Positions 1 to 8,701 of a stretch of DNA of 64,000 nucleotides are shown piece after piece. Location: positions 98,338 through 162,337 of the forward strand of contig NZ_FONZ01000005.1 of the NCBI RefSeq assembly GCF_900113055.1. The letters run 5' to 3'. The stretch comes from Flavimobilis marinus (GTDB lineage: Bacteria; Actinomycetota; Actinomycetes; Actinomycetales; Cellulomonadaceae). Within the stretch, counting starts at the first letter, position 1, and each line of letters starts with the position of its first letter. The notes below the pieces were generated by a model. It did no database searches and had not been told where the DNA came from. It worked only from the letters and a program-made list of their open reading frames with translations. The position numbers were made by a program, and so were the translations under genes.

Positions 1-149
1 TCTACTACGTCATGGATCCCGACGCCGCGACCGTCTGGGCGCTGCCGTCCCTGCTGCACGGCGTCGTCCTGAGCTCGCGCGGGATGCTCGGGTGGATGGA
101 GGCCACCGGGGCGTCCCAGGGCGTGCGGTACGTCCGGTGGCAGCCGTGA
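1..149 (+). CDS. C-terminal end of a lipoprotein-like protein (5' partial)
   Basis: Only the last 48 codons are present; the gene begins before the window. Reading from base 3, it ends at TGA 147-149. The tail (VMDPDAATVWALPSLLHG ... MLGWMEATG ... YVRWQP) closely matches the C-terminus of the next gene (VMDPEAGVVWRLPGLLHG ... MLGWAEATS ... YARWTG), so the two are tandem paralogues, probably lipoproteins with a beta-propeller-like body. The stop overlaps the next start as GTGA, so they are co-transcribed. Function is not recognised. Confidence 0.85.
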   Translation, partial: YYVMDPDAATVWALPSLLHGVVLSSRGMLGWMEATGASQGVRYVRWQP

Positions 150-1459
150 CGGCCCGCGCCGACCGGACCGCCCGGATCGCTGGTGCCCTCCTCGTCGTCG
201 GCGCGCTGCTGCTCTCGGGCTGCACGGGGAACGCGCGCCCGCCCGTCGTCACCCGGAGCGCAGACGCTCCACCCGTTCCCCGCCCGGCACCCGAGCAGAC
301 GCGCGTCCCGCTGTGGACGCCGCCCCCGGGCGAGGTGCGCGCGGCCGCTGTCCGCGACCTCGGCCTGCGCTGGGCGGACGGCTCTGAGGTGGTGCCCGCG
401 GTGGTCGAGCACGACGACATCGTCCCGGCCGTGGACGGGGAGCACTTCACGAGGATGCTCGACGCGTTCCCGGAGTTCGCCTGGCCGTTCGGCGCGATGG
501 CGGACGGCGCGTTCGTGGTGCGCAACGACACCTACGTGAGCGGGGACGGGTTCCAGCAGGCGCTCGGGCTCATGGAGGTCGGGAGCGACCAGGAGTTCCG
601 GCCCTTCGACATGTCGGGCGTCGAGCCCCACACCGACGATGAGTCCGGCCTCTCAACGGGCATGGTCGCGGTGGGCGAGCGGGGCGCCGCGTGGAGCGAG
701 ACGTACTGGTCGGAGGACGGATCGAGCGGGGACTGGAGGGTGCTCGCCGCCGACGAGGCCGGACGGGTGTCGGTCGTCGCGGAGGTCGGCGAGGACTGGA
801 CGAGCGTCCACGAGGATGCCGCCTCCGGCGACGAGGCCAGGTGGGCCGATCCCGCGCCCGTCGTCGTCGGCGATCGGGTGTTCTTCGTGATCGCGCTGGC
901 ATCGGACGGCACCGGGTCGCCGTCGGCGATCGTCTCGCGAGACCTGTCCGGCGGCGACACACGGCTCGAGGGCGTGGGTATGGGTACGCCTGTGGCCACC
1001 ACCGACGCGGTGTTCACCCTCGAGTACCGCGGCGGTGCCGGGACGCGGGTCGTCCGGGTCGGCGGGGACCCGGTGCTGGAGCTTCCGGTCGACCTCGAGG
1101 GCGGCGGGATGAACCTCGACGGCGCGGTCGGGCCGTGGCTGCTGCTCTCGTCCCAGGAGGCCGTTGTCGCCGTGCACCCGGACGAGCGTCGCGCGATCGC
1201 CGTCGGTCGCGCGCTCGTCCAGAACACTGTGGACTACTGGGCCGGTCCGGCCATGGGGGGATCGCGGCTCGCGGCGTGGGCGGACGGCGCCGTCACCGAG
1301 GGCGGCACGGCCTACCTGGTCATGGACCCCGAGGCCGGCGTCGTGTGGCGCCTGCCGGGGCTCCTGCACGGCGTCTGGCTGAACAGCACGGACATGCTCG
1401 GGTGGGCCGAGGCGACGTCGTTCGCGCCGGCGATGACCTACGCCCGCTGGACGGGCTGA
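146..1459 (+). CDS. Predicted lipoprotein, paralogue of the upstream gene
   Basis: A 437-aa protein starting at GTG 146, which overlaps the previous stop as GTGA. The N-terminus has Arg residues, a hydrophobic stretch and a lipobox LLSGC with Cys26, so it should be exported and lipid-anchored. The mature part is rich in Asp, Gly, Val and Trp, with repeated short strand-like blocks (DRVFFVIALASDG, DAVFTLEYRGG, AYLVMDPEAGVVWRL) suggestive of a propeller fold; that is inference. A longer in-frame GTG at 92 would bury the signal peptide inside extra residues and is rejected. Specific function is unknown. Confidence 0.82.
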   Translation: MTARADRTARIAGALLVVGALLLSGCTGNARPPVVTRSADAPPVPRPAPEQTRVPLWTPPPGEVRAAAVRDLGLRWADGSEVVPAVVEHDDIVPAVDGEHFTRMLDAFPEFAWPFGAMADGAFVVRNDTYVSGDGFQQALGLMEVGSDQEFRPFDMSGVEPHTDDESGLSTGMVAVGERGAAWSETYWSEDGSSGDWRVLAADEAGRVSVVAEVGEDWTSVHEDAASGDEARWADPAPVVVGDRVFFVIALASDGTGSPSAIVSRDLSGGDTRLEGVGMGTPVATTDAVFTLEYRGGAGTRVVRVGGDPVLELPVDLEGGGMNLDGAVGPWLLLSSQEAVVAVHPDERRAIAVGRALVQNTVDYWAGPAMGGSRLAAWADGAVTEGGTAYLVMDPEAGVVWRLPGLLHGVWLNSTDMLGWAEATSFAPAMTYARWTG

Positions 1460-1462
1460 CCC

Positions 1463-2245
1463 TCACGCCTCGTCGGTGGTCTCGACCTGGTAGACCATGA
1501 ACACGGCGCCGCTCGGGTCCGCCAGCAGCGCCATGCGGCCGTAGGGGCTGTCGGTCGGGGGTTCCAGGACCGCGCCGCCGAGCGTCGTCGCCTGCTCGAC
1601 CGCGGCGTCGACGTCGGTCACCCTGAAGTACGTCCGCCAGTAGCTGGGGACGTCGTCGGGCAGGAGACCCGCCCCGTCCATGATGCCGGCGTACGGCCTG
1701 CCGTCGACCATGAGCCGCGTGTACCGGAAGCCGGGCTCGGCCATGTCGGTGGTCTGCCACCCGAAGGCCGCGGTGTAGAAGTCGACGGCCTTCGCGTAGT
1801 CCCGCGTGACGAGCTCGTGCCAGCCGGGTGCGTTCGGCTCGTCCACGACGGCGTAGCCCGGGTAGGAGCCCGGCTGCCAGCTGCCGATCCCGGCGCCCAC
1901 GGCATCCATGTAGAAGGCCATCGTGCCCATGTCGGGCACGGTCATCGGCTCCACGACGACGGCACCCCCCTGGCCCTCCACCCGGGACGCGACGGCCGAC
2001 GAGTCGGTGACCGAGAGGTAGACGGACCAGGAGTCGGGGATCTCGGAGCCCTCCTCCTGGGCCATCAGACCGCCGACGTCGAGCCCGTGGGAGGTGATGG
2101 TGAGGTAGCCGCCGTACTCCGGCCCACCGTCGACGAACTCCCAGCCGAAGAGCTCACCGTAGAAGCGCTTGGCCCCGGGGACGTCGGAGCTCATCAGGTC
2201 GATCCAGCAGGGGGCGCCGAGGGGAAAGGTGGTCACAGCGGGCAT
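1463..2245 (-). CDS. VOC family protein, two glyoxalase/bleomycin-resistance domains
   Basis: A 260-aa protein with two tandem vicinal-oxygen-chelate modules. The first starts at about residue 12 (CWIDLMSSDVPGAKRFYGELFGWEF) and the second at about residue 135 (GWHELVTRDYAKAVDFYTAAFGW). This W-x-E/D-L ... FY-x-x-x-FGW pattern is typical of actinobacterial two-domain VOC proteins, often annotated as glyoxalase-like or hydroxylase-like; the substrate cannot be told from sequence. ATG 2245 is preceded by GAGGAG and fits the family N-terminus better than the upstream GTG at 2293. It converges with the lipoprotein gene, with 3 bp between stops. Confidence 0.88.
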   Translation of the reverse strand: MPAVTTFPLGAPCWIDLMSSDVPGAKRFYGELFGWEFVDGGPEYGGYLTITSHGLDVGGLMAQEEGSEIPDSWSVYLSVTDSSAVASRVEGQGGAVVVEPMTVPDMGTMAFYMDAVGAGIGSWQPGSYPGYAVVDEPNAPGWHELVTRDYAKAVDFYTAAFGWQTTDMAEPGFRYTRLMVDGRPYAGIMDGAGLLPDDVPSYWRTYFRVTDVDAAVEQATTLGGAVLEPPTDSPYGRMALLADPSGAVFMVYQVETTDEA

Positions 2246-2323
2246 GGCGGTCTCCTCGTCCACGGATCTCCGCGAATCGGACGATCCCGACACCCGCAGG
2301 CTAGACCTCGGCGCCCCCGGCTG

Positions 2324-3241
2324 TCACGGGGTCGGCATGCCGCCGTTCACGTGGATCGTGGCGCCGACGACGTAGCTGGACTCGGGGGAGGCGAGGAACA
2401 CGTACGCGGGCGCGAGCTCGGTCGGCTGTCCTGCGCGCCCGAGCGCGGTCGACTGCCCGAACTCCGGCAGCGCCTCGGTCGGCTGACCGTCGCTGGGCTG
2501 CAGCGGCGTCCAGATCGGACCGGGTGCCACGGTGTTCACCCGGATCCCCTGCGGCGCGAGCTGCTCCGCGAGCCCCTTGCTGAAGTTGTTGATGGCGGCC
2601 TTGGTCGCCGCGTAGTCGAGGAGCACCGGCGGAGGCTGGTACGCGACGACCGACGTGGTGTTGATGATGGTCGACCCGGCCGCCAGGTGGGGAAGCGCCG
2701 CACGCGTGGTGCGGAACATCGCCAGGATGTTCACCTGGAACGTCTCCTCGACCTGCTGGTCCGTGAGGTCCGTGAGGCTCTCGACGGCGATCTGCTTGCC
2801 GGCGTTGTTCACCAGGATGTCGAGACCGCCGAGCTCGGCAACGGCACGCTCGACCGCCTCCGGCCCGAACGCGGGATCCACGAGGTCACCGGCGATGGGG
2901 ACGCACCGGCGTCCGGACTCGGTGACGATGCGCGCGACCTTCTGGGCGTCCTCCTCCTCGGCGGGGAGGTAGGTGAATGCGACGTCCGCGCCCTCGCGGG
3001 CGTACGCGATGACGACCGCGGCGCCGATGCCCGAGTCGCCCCCGGTCACGAGCGCCTTGCGGCCCTCGAGCCGCCCGGTGCCGCGGTAGGAGTGCTCGCC
3101 GAGGTCCGCCATCGGCGTCATCTCCGCGTCGAGGCCGGGCTCCGGCTGGTGCTGCTCCGGCGGCTCGATCGCCGGGTAGCGGTCGACGGGCGACTGGAAG
3201 ACGAGCTGGTCCGCGGTGGTGGTGTGGGCGTCGTCGGACAT
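2324..3241 (-). CDS. SDR family oxidoreductase (YghA/YhdF-like)
   Basis: A 305-aa short-chain dehydrogenase. A 50-residue N-terminal extension rich in Pro, Gln and acidic residues precedes the Rossmann core. The nucleotide motif TGGDSGIG is at about residue 66, NNAG at about 146, and the catalytic Tyr-x3-Lys is YAATK; the C-terminus ends VNGGMPTP. The extension and the GGDSGIG form are characteristic of the YghA/YhdF group, often induced by general stress. The natural substrate is unknown. ATG 3241 has AAGGAG upstream. It is divergent from the GNAT gene, with an 88-bp shared promoter region. Confidence 0.92.
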   Translation of the reverse strand: MSDDAHTTTADQLVFQSPVDRYPAIEPPEQHQPEPGLDAEMTPMADLGEHSYRGTGRLEGRKALVTGGDSGIGAAVVIAYAREGADVAFTYLPAEEEDAQKVARIVTESGRRCVPIAGDLVDPAFGPEAVERAVAELGGLDILVNNAGKQIAVESLTDLTDQQVEETFQVNILAMFRTTRAALPHLAAGSTIINTTSVVAYQPPPVLLDYAATKAAINNFSKGLAEQLAPQGIRVNTVAPGPIWTPLQPSDGQPTEALPEFGQSTALGRAGQPTELAPAYVFLASPESSYVVGATIHVNGGMPTP

Positions 3242-3329
3242 CGAGGTGACTCCTTCGTGCAGGGTCTCGGAGTTCCACGATGCGACAGGGACGGGAGACT
3301 CGCACCCGGGAGCGTCCTATCCTCGTGGC

Positions 3330-3848
3330 GTGCCGAACGACGCCGCCCCCGCCGCCCCCGCCCGCGCGCGCGTCGCGGTACGCCGCGGCACGCCGGACGA
3401 CGTCCCCGCGCTCGCGGCGGTGCACGTCCAGGCGTGGCGAGAGACCTACCCGGGGATCCTGTCCGACGAGCTCCTCGCGAACCTGCGCGTCGCGGACCAC
3501 GAGCGGCTGTGGAGGAAGATCCTCACGGGCGAGTGGGCCGACGGCGTCGTGGTCGGGCTGCTCGACGGCGTCGTCTCGGGTTTCGCCTTCGCGTACCCCG
3601 GCCAAGACCCGGACGCCCCTCGAGACCTCGAGCTCAACATGATCTACGCCCTCGAGCGCGCCAAGGGCACGGGCCTGGGCCAGGCGATGCTCGACGCCGC
3701 GATCGGCGACCGGCCAGCGCTCGTGTGGGTCGCGATCAACAACCCGCGGGCCCGGGCTTTTTACGCCCGCAACGGCTTCGAGCCCGACGGCGCGAGCAAG
3801 ATCATCGAGCACTGGGACAACGTCCACGACATCCGGCTGGTGCGCTGA
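3330..3848 (+). CDS. GNAT family N-acetyltransferase
   Basis: A 172-aa GNAT protein. It begins with the usual first strand (VAVRRGTPDDVPALAAVHVQAW), has the acetyl-CoA loop region KGTGLGQAMLDAAI, and ends with the beta-bulge segment NNPRARAFYARNGFE. The acceptor substrate is unknown. The start is GTG 3330: a -10 hexamer TATCCT (3318-3323) lies exactly six bases upstream, so transcription probably starts on the G of GTG and the mRNA is leaderless. No Shine-Dalgarno sequence is visible. Confidence 0.88.
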   Translation: MPNDAAPAAPARARVAVRRGTPDDVPALAAVHVQAWRETYPGILSDELLANLRVADHERLWRKILTGEWADGVVVGLLDGVVSGFAFAYPGQDPDAPRDLELNMIYALERAKGTGLGQAMLDAAIGDRPALVWVAINNPRARAFYARNGFEPDGASKIIEHWDNVHDIRLVR

Positions 3849-3889
3849 TAGCGTCTGGCGACCGATCCGCCGGGGGCAAGGGGCACGTG

Positions 3890-4318
3890 ATGCGCGCGAG
3901 GTTCGTCCGATGGGCCACGAGTCGGCCCCGACCGCTGCTGGTCGCCCAGCTGGTGGGGCTCGGCCTCGGCCTGGCACTCGGGTGGGTCGGGGGCATCCTC
4001 GTCGAGGCCGGTGGCACGCTCGACGCGACCGAGGCCTGCACGAGCTCGCGCCACCTGGCTGCAGAGTCGCACGAGCTGTACGAGCTGCTCGCTGACCCGG
4101 CCGGAGTCGAGCTCGAGGCTGCGTCCTTCTCGCTCCTGCCGCCGCGCGCCGAGTGCGCCTGGTCGGTCGCGGAGGGCACGGGACTGATCACCGAGCACAG
4201 CTTCGACTCGTTCCGCGTCGTCGGTGCGATCGCGGGAGCCGGCTACCTGGTGCTCGTGCTCGCCGCCGCCACGTACTGGCGTAGGCACGACACTGCGCCG
4301 AGCGCAGCGCACGGATAG
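3890..4318 (+). CDS. Small two-TM membrane protein of unknown function
   Basis: A 142-aa protein with Arg-rich ends, a first membrane segment at about residues 15-38, and a second at about 111-130 ending in YWRRHD. The loop between them carries two cysteines (Cys50 and Cys89), which could form a disulfide if extracytoplasmic. I do not recognise a family. ATG 3890 follows a purine-rich stretch; GTG 3887 is a possible alternative. The TAG stop abuts the stop of the convergent DUF2254 gene with no bases between. Confidence 0.7.
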   Translation: MRARFVRWATSRPRPLLVAQLVGLGLGLALGWVGGILVEAGGTLDATEACTSSRHLAAESHELYELLADPAGVELEAASFSLLPPRAECAWSVAEGTGLITEHSFDSFRVVGAIAGAGYLVLVLAAATYWRRHDTAPSAAHG

Positions 4319-5692
4319 TCAGATCGAGCGGGTCTCGCCCGAGCGGTCCCGGTACGCGAGCGAGTCGTCCGCGAGCACGGCGCGGACCTGGCGGGCGACC
4401 CGGCGGACGTCCTCCTGGTCCGGCTCGAGCAGGTCGGTCGTCATCTCGTCCAGGACGAGCGTGGTCTGCCGCTCGATCTCCGCGCGCTCGGCCAGGTCGC
4501 GCGTGTTCATGGCCACGTCGCGGAGCATCCGGAGCAGCGCGCCGAGCACGGTCGGCTCCCGCCGGCCGTAGCGGCGCACCTGGCCGCAGGCCAGGTCCAG
4601 GAAGTAGCGCAGGTCCCGGTCGCCGACGACGACGCGCGGGGCCCCGTCGTCGTCGGTGTACAGGCGCGGGCCCAGGTGGGAGTGGACCAGGCGCACGAGG
4701 ACGTCGGCGTTGTGGCCGATCGCGTGTGCCGCGGTGACCGGGTCGTTGATGCCGGGGGACAGCGCCTTCACCGCGATGTCGGTGAGCTGGCGCAGCCCGA
4801 AGGCGGGGTCCGCGTGGGTCGTGCGCTCGTAGTCGAGGCTGATGGCGCCGCGGACCTCGTCGCCCAGCCGCTCGGGTTCGTCGGCGTCACCGGTGACCGA
4901 GCCCGGGCGGTCCCAGATCTCCGCGATCGGCGTCCCGCTGACGACGTGGTCCCCCGGCCGGGCGACCACCCGGACGAGGACGTGGTGCGAGCGAGCGACG
5001 GAGACCAGCCGGTCGACGTCCACGTCGCTGACGAACCCGCTGCGGTCCGCGCAGACCCGACGAGCGGGAGGGTCGTCCAGGGCGAGGCCGTCCGGGGAGG
5101 GCGGCGCGGGCTGGTCGCGGTGCTGGTACGCGGCGTCGATCACGGCGCTGGTCTCCTCGTGCACCGTGCGCATCATCGTGTCGACCCGGAGCAGGCTGGT
5201 GATGTGCGTGATGAAGGCGAGCACGGCTGCGAGCGACCCGAGCCCCATCAGGGCCCCGACCGTCATCGCCGGGACCGGCACCGTGAGGTCGTCGCCCAAG
5301 GTCCGCAGGAGGATCAGGGAGTACACGAACGTGGACACGAGCGCGGTCAGGACGGCCTTGGTGACGCGGTCTCGGACGAAGTCCCGCAGCAGACGCGGCG
5401 AGAACTGCTGCGACGCGAGCTGGAGCGCCACGACCGTGAGGGAGAACGTCAGCGTGATCGTCGTCATCGACGCGCCCGCCATCACCTGGAGGACGGCGGA
5501 GGCGTTGTCGATGTCGCCGGGCCACAGCGTGCGCAGCCACATGGTGTCCCGGTCGGGGCGGATCGGTGCGAGCAGGAGCGCGAGCACGGCGGCGGCGATC
5601 GCGCCGGTCGTCGGCCACTTCCACAACTCCGCGGACGACCGGTCGAAGCGCGGCTCGCGCTGCTCGGGGGACCTGCCGGTGCGGCGCGACAT
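4319..5692 (-). CDS. DUF2254 family membrane protein
   Basis: A 457-aa protein of the DUF2254 family. Four membrane segments lie in the N-terminal half, including the family block SMTTITLTFSLTVVALQLAS at about residues 75-95. A soluble C-terminal half contains DPAFGLRQLTDIAVKALS and GINDPVTAAHAI, both typical of the family. Function is not established. ATG 5692 has AGGAGG-like pairing just upstream. The gene is monocistronic and converges with the small membrane protein gene. Confidence 0.9.
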   Translation of the reverse strand: MSRRTGRSPEQREPRFDRSSAELWKWPTTGAIAAAVLALLLAPIRPDRDTMWLRTLWPGDIDNASAVLQVMAGASMTTITLTFSLTVVALQLASQQFSPRLLRDFVRDRVTKAVLTALVSTFVYSLILLRTLGDDLTVPVPAMTVGALMGLGSLAAVLAFITHITSLLRVDTMMRTVHEETSAVIDAAYQHRDQPAPPSPDGLALDDPPARRVCADRSGFVSDVDVDRLVSVARSHHVLVRVVARPGDHVVSGTPIAEIWDRPGSVTGDADEPERLGDEVRGAISLDYERTTHADPAFGLRQLTDIAVKALSPGINDPVTAAHAIGHNADVLVRLVHSHLGPRLYTDDDGAPRVVVGDRDLRYFLDLACGQVRRYGRREPTVLGALLRMLRDVAMNTRDLAERAEIERQTTLVLDEMTTDLLEPDQEDVRRVARQVRAVLADDSLAYRDRSGETRSI

Positions 5693-5752
5693 CGAGCCTC
5701 CTGAGGTTGGGCCTCCACCATGGCCGCGCGCGGGGGGAGCCGCAACCGGGCG

Positions 5753-6415
5753 CTACACGAGCCCGGCGTCGTGCACGCAGATCGCGATCTGCACCCGGTT
5801 GTCGACGTCGAGCTTGGCGAACAGCCGCCCGACGTGCGACTTCACGGTCGGGACGCTCATGAACAGCTGCTCGGCGATCTCCGCGTTCGACAGCCCGCGC
5901 CCGATCGCGACGGCCACCTCCCGTTCGCGCTCGGTGAGCCGCTCGAGCCGGTCCTGCGCGCCGTGCGACCGGGCGGCGCCGTTGTCCCCCGCGACGGTCG
6001 CGATCAGCTGCGCGGTCACGGACGGCGAGAGGATGGGCTCCCCGGCCGCGACGCGACGCACCGAGTCCACGAGCCGCTCGGGTGGGGTGTCCTTGAGCAG
6101 GAACCCGCTCGCGCCCTCGCGCAGTGCGGTGAGCACCATGTCGTCCTCGTCGAACGTCGTCAGGACGATCACGCGCAACGTCGGCCAGCGGCGCAGCAGG
6201 GCCGACGTCGTCGCGAGTCCGTCCCGGCGCGGCATCCGGATGTCCATGAGCACGACGTCGGGCGCGTGCTCGGCGACGACGTCCTCGGCCTCGATCCCGT
6301 CGCGAGCCTCGCCCACGACCTCGATCGCGCGGTCGCCGCCGAGGATCATCCGCAGCCCGGCGCGCACCAGGGGGTCGTCGTCGACCAGGACCACCCGCAC
6401 GCCGTCGTCGCTCAC
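5753..6415 (-). CDS. LuxR/NarL-type response regulator
   Basis: A two-component response regulator of 220 aa. The receiver domain has the acidic pocket VDDD, phospho-acceptor Asp58 in VVLMDIRMP and Lys108 in FLLKDT. The C-terminal LuxR helix-turn-helix begins LTEREREVAVAIGRGLSNAEIA. The start chosen is GTG 6415, overlapping the kinase stop as GTGA, which is the normal coupling for such pairs; GTG 6433 would add six residues. The partner kinase is immediately upstream. Regulated genes cannot be identified; the divergent ABC exporter (7802-9459) is the obvious candidate. Confidence 0.92.
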   Translation of the reverse strand: MSDDGVRVVLVDDDPLVRAGLRMILGGDRAIEVVGEARDGIEAEDVVAEHAPDVVLMDIRMPRRDGLATTSALLRRWPTLRVIVLTTFDEDDMVLTALREGASGFLLKDTPPERLVDSVRRVAAGEPILSPSVTAQLIATVAGDNGAARSHGAQDRLERLTEREREVAVAIGRGLSNAEIAEQLFMSVPTVKSHVGRLFAKLDVDNRVQIAICVHDAGLV

Positions 6416-7629
6416 CGCTGCCACGGGAGCCACGCTCTCACGACGAAGTCCCCGGACCGGTCCACGCCGGACGTGAGGGTGCCGCCGGCGAGCTCGGCGC
6501 GTTCGGTGAGCCCCGTCAGGCCGAGGCCGGACGGGGGCAGGGGCGCGCCCGCCCGCGTGACGGCGGGGTTGCGCACCTCGAGCGAGATCCCCTCGCCCGG
6601 GGCTCCGGTCACGTTCACGACGACGGGAGCCCCGGGAGCGTGCTTGCGCGCGTTCGTCAGCGCCTCCTGGACGATGCGGTAGGCGCTGCGGCTGGTCGAG
6701 TCGGGCAGGTCCGTCAGGTGCGCCGACACCGGGAGAGCCATCGTGAAGTCGATCTCCGCGCCGATCGACCGCGCCTCGGCCACGAGGGCGTCGAGCACGA
6801 CGAGCGTGGGCTGGGGCAGCTCGGGCCGTCCGTCGCCCGACGCGTCGTCGTCGCGCAGCACGCCGAGGACCTCCCGGAGCTCCCGGAGCGCCAGGTGGGC
6901 GTTGTCCCGGATGATCGCCGCGGCGTCAGCCGTCTCCTCGCGCGTGAGGTCCGTGCGGTAGGCGAGGGCACCCGAGTGCATGGCCACCAGAGAGATCCTG
7001 TGCGCGAGGACGTCGTGCATCTCGCGGGCGATGCGGGAGCGCTCCTGCGTACGGGCCTGGTCGACTCGCGCGGACTGCTCGCGCTCGGCCGTCTCGGCAC
7101 GCAGCTGCAGGGTCGCGACGAGCTCCCGGCGCGCCCCGATGTAGAAGCCGATCGCGATGCAGATGCCGTAGAGCAGCACCGAGATGAGGGCCGTCACCCA
7201 CCAGGGTGCCGCTCCTTCGACCGTCGGGTAGATCTGCTCGAAGGTGAACCCCCCAGCGAGCCACAGGACACCGATGAGCAGCACCTCGCGCCAGCGGCGG
7301 CGGGTTGCGACGGAGACGACCGTGAGGATCACGGCGCCGATGCTCAGTGCTGAGAAAGCCGAGAACGCGGCGACGATCATCCCGACGGCGAGCGGCCAGC
7401 GCCGGCGGAACCACAGGAGCACGAGGGCGAGCACACCGGCGAGGACGTCCACGAGCACCAGCGCGGGTTCCGGCTGGGTGGTCGCGTCCTCCAGGGCAGT
7501 GCCGACCGAGCCGACGAACACCGCGAGACCGAAGACGAGCGCGACCACGAAGCGCCAGGTCTTGCCCCAAGTGCCCAGCGGCTCCGGGCGAAAGTCCTGG
7601 GCCAGGCGCGGGGCGGCGGTGGCGGGCAT
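6412..7629 (-). CDS. NarL-family sensor histidine kinase (HisKA_3)
   Basis: A 405-aa DesK-like kinase. About five N-terminal membrane segments (residues 25-165) with short loops are followed by a coiled linker and the dimerisation/phosphoacceptor helix SRIAREMHDVLAHRIS, with His205. The HATPase domain has the N-box QEALTNARKHA and the glycine segment GLGLTGLTERAELAGG. The lack of a large extracellular domain suggests sensing within the membrane. ATG 7629 has TAGGCT (complement of 7636-7641) exactly six bases upstream, so the operon is probably leaderless. It is divergent from an ABC exporter operon. Confidence 0.93.
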   Translation of the reverse strand: MPATAAPRLAQDFRPEPLGTWGKTWRFVVALVFGLAVFVGSVGTALEDATTQPEPALVLVDVLAGVLALVLLWFRRRWPLAVGMIVAAFSAFSALSIGAVILTVVSVATRRRWREVLLIGVLWLAGGFTFEQIYPTVEGAAPWWVTALISVLLYGICIAIGFYIGARRELVATLQLRAETAEREQSARVDQARTQERSRIAREMHDVLAHRISLVAMHSGALAYRTDLTREETADAAAIIRDNAHLALRELREVLGVLRDDDASGDGRPELPQPTLVVLDALVAEARSIGAEIDFTMALPVSAHLTDLPDSTSRSAYRIVQEALTNARKHAPGAPVVVNVTGAPGEGISLEVRNPAVTRAGAPLPPSGLGLTGLTERAELAGGTLTSGVDRSGDFVVRAWLPWQR

Positions 7630-7801
7630 AGGGGAAGCCTAGGTGGCACCTGACACTTGCCGACACGTCCCCTGGTCGGGTGCGCGGCGATGCCGGTACC
7701 GACCAAAGTTGGAGCGCTGGTGCCTCAGGTCGCGGCGCCGGGGCCGCGAGCGATGCCGCAGACCGATGCGACGGAAGCGGCCCGGACGCGAGGGTGGAGC
7801 C

Positions 7802-8701
7802 ATGATCACAGTCGAACGACTCACCAAGAGGTACGGCACCTTCACCGCCGTCGACGACCTGACGTTCGAGGTCAAGCCCGGTCGCGTGACCGGGTTCCTC
7901 GGCCCCAACGGCGCCGGCAAGTCGACCGCCATGCGGATGATGGTCGGCCTGACCACCCCGACGTCTGGCACCGCGCGCATCGGCGGCAAGCCCTACGGCG
8001 CGCTGCCCAACCCCGGCCGCCACGTCGGCGTCCTGCTCGACGCCGGAGCCCAGCACCCCGGCCGCACCGGTCGCGAGGTCCTCAACCTGGGCGCGCTGAT
8101 GATGGGCGTCGACCGCAAGCGCGTCGACGAGCTGCTCGACGTCGTCGGGCTCACCTCCAACGAGGCGGGGCGGCGGGTACGCAACTACTCGCTCGGGATG
8201 CGGCAGCGGCTCGGGATCGCCGGAGCGCTGCTCGGCGACCCCCAGGTCCTTGTCCTCGACGAGCCCGTCAACGGCCTGGACCCGGCGGGCATCCGCTGGA
8301 TGCGATCGCTGCTGGCTTCCTTCGCGGCCGAGGGCGGCACCGTGCTGCTCTCGAGCCACCTGCTCATGGAGATGGAGGCTGTGTCCGACGACCTCGTCGT
8401 CATCGGCCACGGCCGGATCGTCGCGCAGGGCGCCAAGGAGGACCTCCTGGCCGTCCCCGGTAGCGTGGTGTCGAGCACCGACGACGCCGCGCTCGCCCAT
8501 GCCCTGACCCGGGCGGAGATCGAGGTCGCCCCGCACGCCAGCGGTGGCCTGAGCACGAGCGCGAAGCCCGACGCGGTGGGCCAGGTGGCGCTCGCCGCGG
8601 GGATCGCGCTCACCCGCCTGACGGCGGCGCAGAGCAACGGCCTCGAGGACCTCTTCTTCGAGCTCACCGCCAGCACCAGCCGCGAGGGGGTGGCGGCATG
8701 A
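7802..8701 (+). CDS. ABC exporter ATP-binding protein
   Basis: A 299-aa ABC ATPase of the DrrA/CcmA-like exporter class. Walker A is GPNGAGKST (residues 34-42), the signature region is NYSLGMRQRLG, and Walker B is VLVLDEPVNGLDP followed by the H-loop SSHLLMEME. A C-terminal extension of about 85 residues is typical of ATPases paired with an ABC-2 permease. It overlaps the permease by ATGA. It sits divergent from a NarL-type two-component system, an arrangement common for antibiotic or envelope-stress exporters; the substrate is unknown. ATG 7802 is chosen because it begins directly at the conserved ABC N-terminus. Confidence 0.92.
   Translation: MITVERLTKRYGTFTAVDDLTFEVKPGRVTGFLGPNGAGKSTAMRMMVGLTTPTSGTARIGGKPYGALPNPGRHVGVLLDAGAQHPGRTGREVLNLGALMMGVDRKRVDELLDVVGLTSNEAGRRVRNYSLGMRQRLGIAGALLGDPQVLVLDEPVNGLDPAGIRWMRSLLASFAAEGGTVLLSSHLLMEMEAVSDDLVVIGHGRIVAQGAKEDLLAVPGSVVSSTDDAALAHALTRAEIEVAPHASGGLSTSAKPDAVGQVALAAGIALTRLTAAQSNGLEDLFFELTASTSREGVAA

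Noticed and set aside
1817..3889. Very long open frame on the plus strand leading into the small membrane protein
   Set aside because: It runs antisense to the VOC and SDR genes and across the GNAT gene; its sequence is Arg/Gly/His-rich without any domain. Only the part from 3890 is protein-like.
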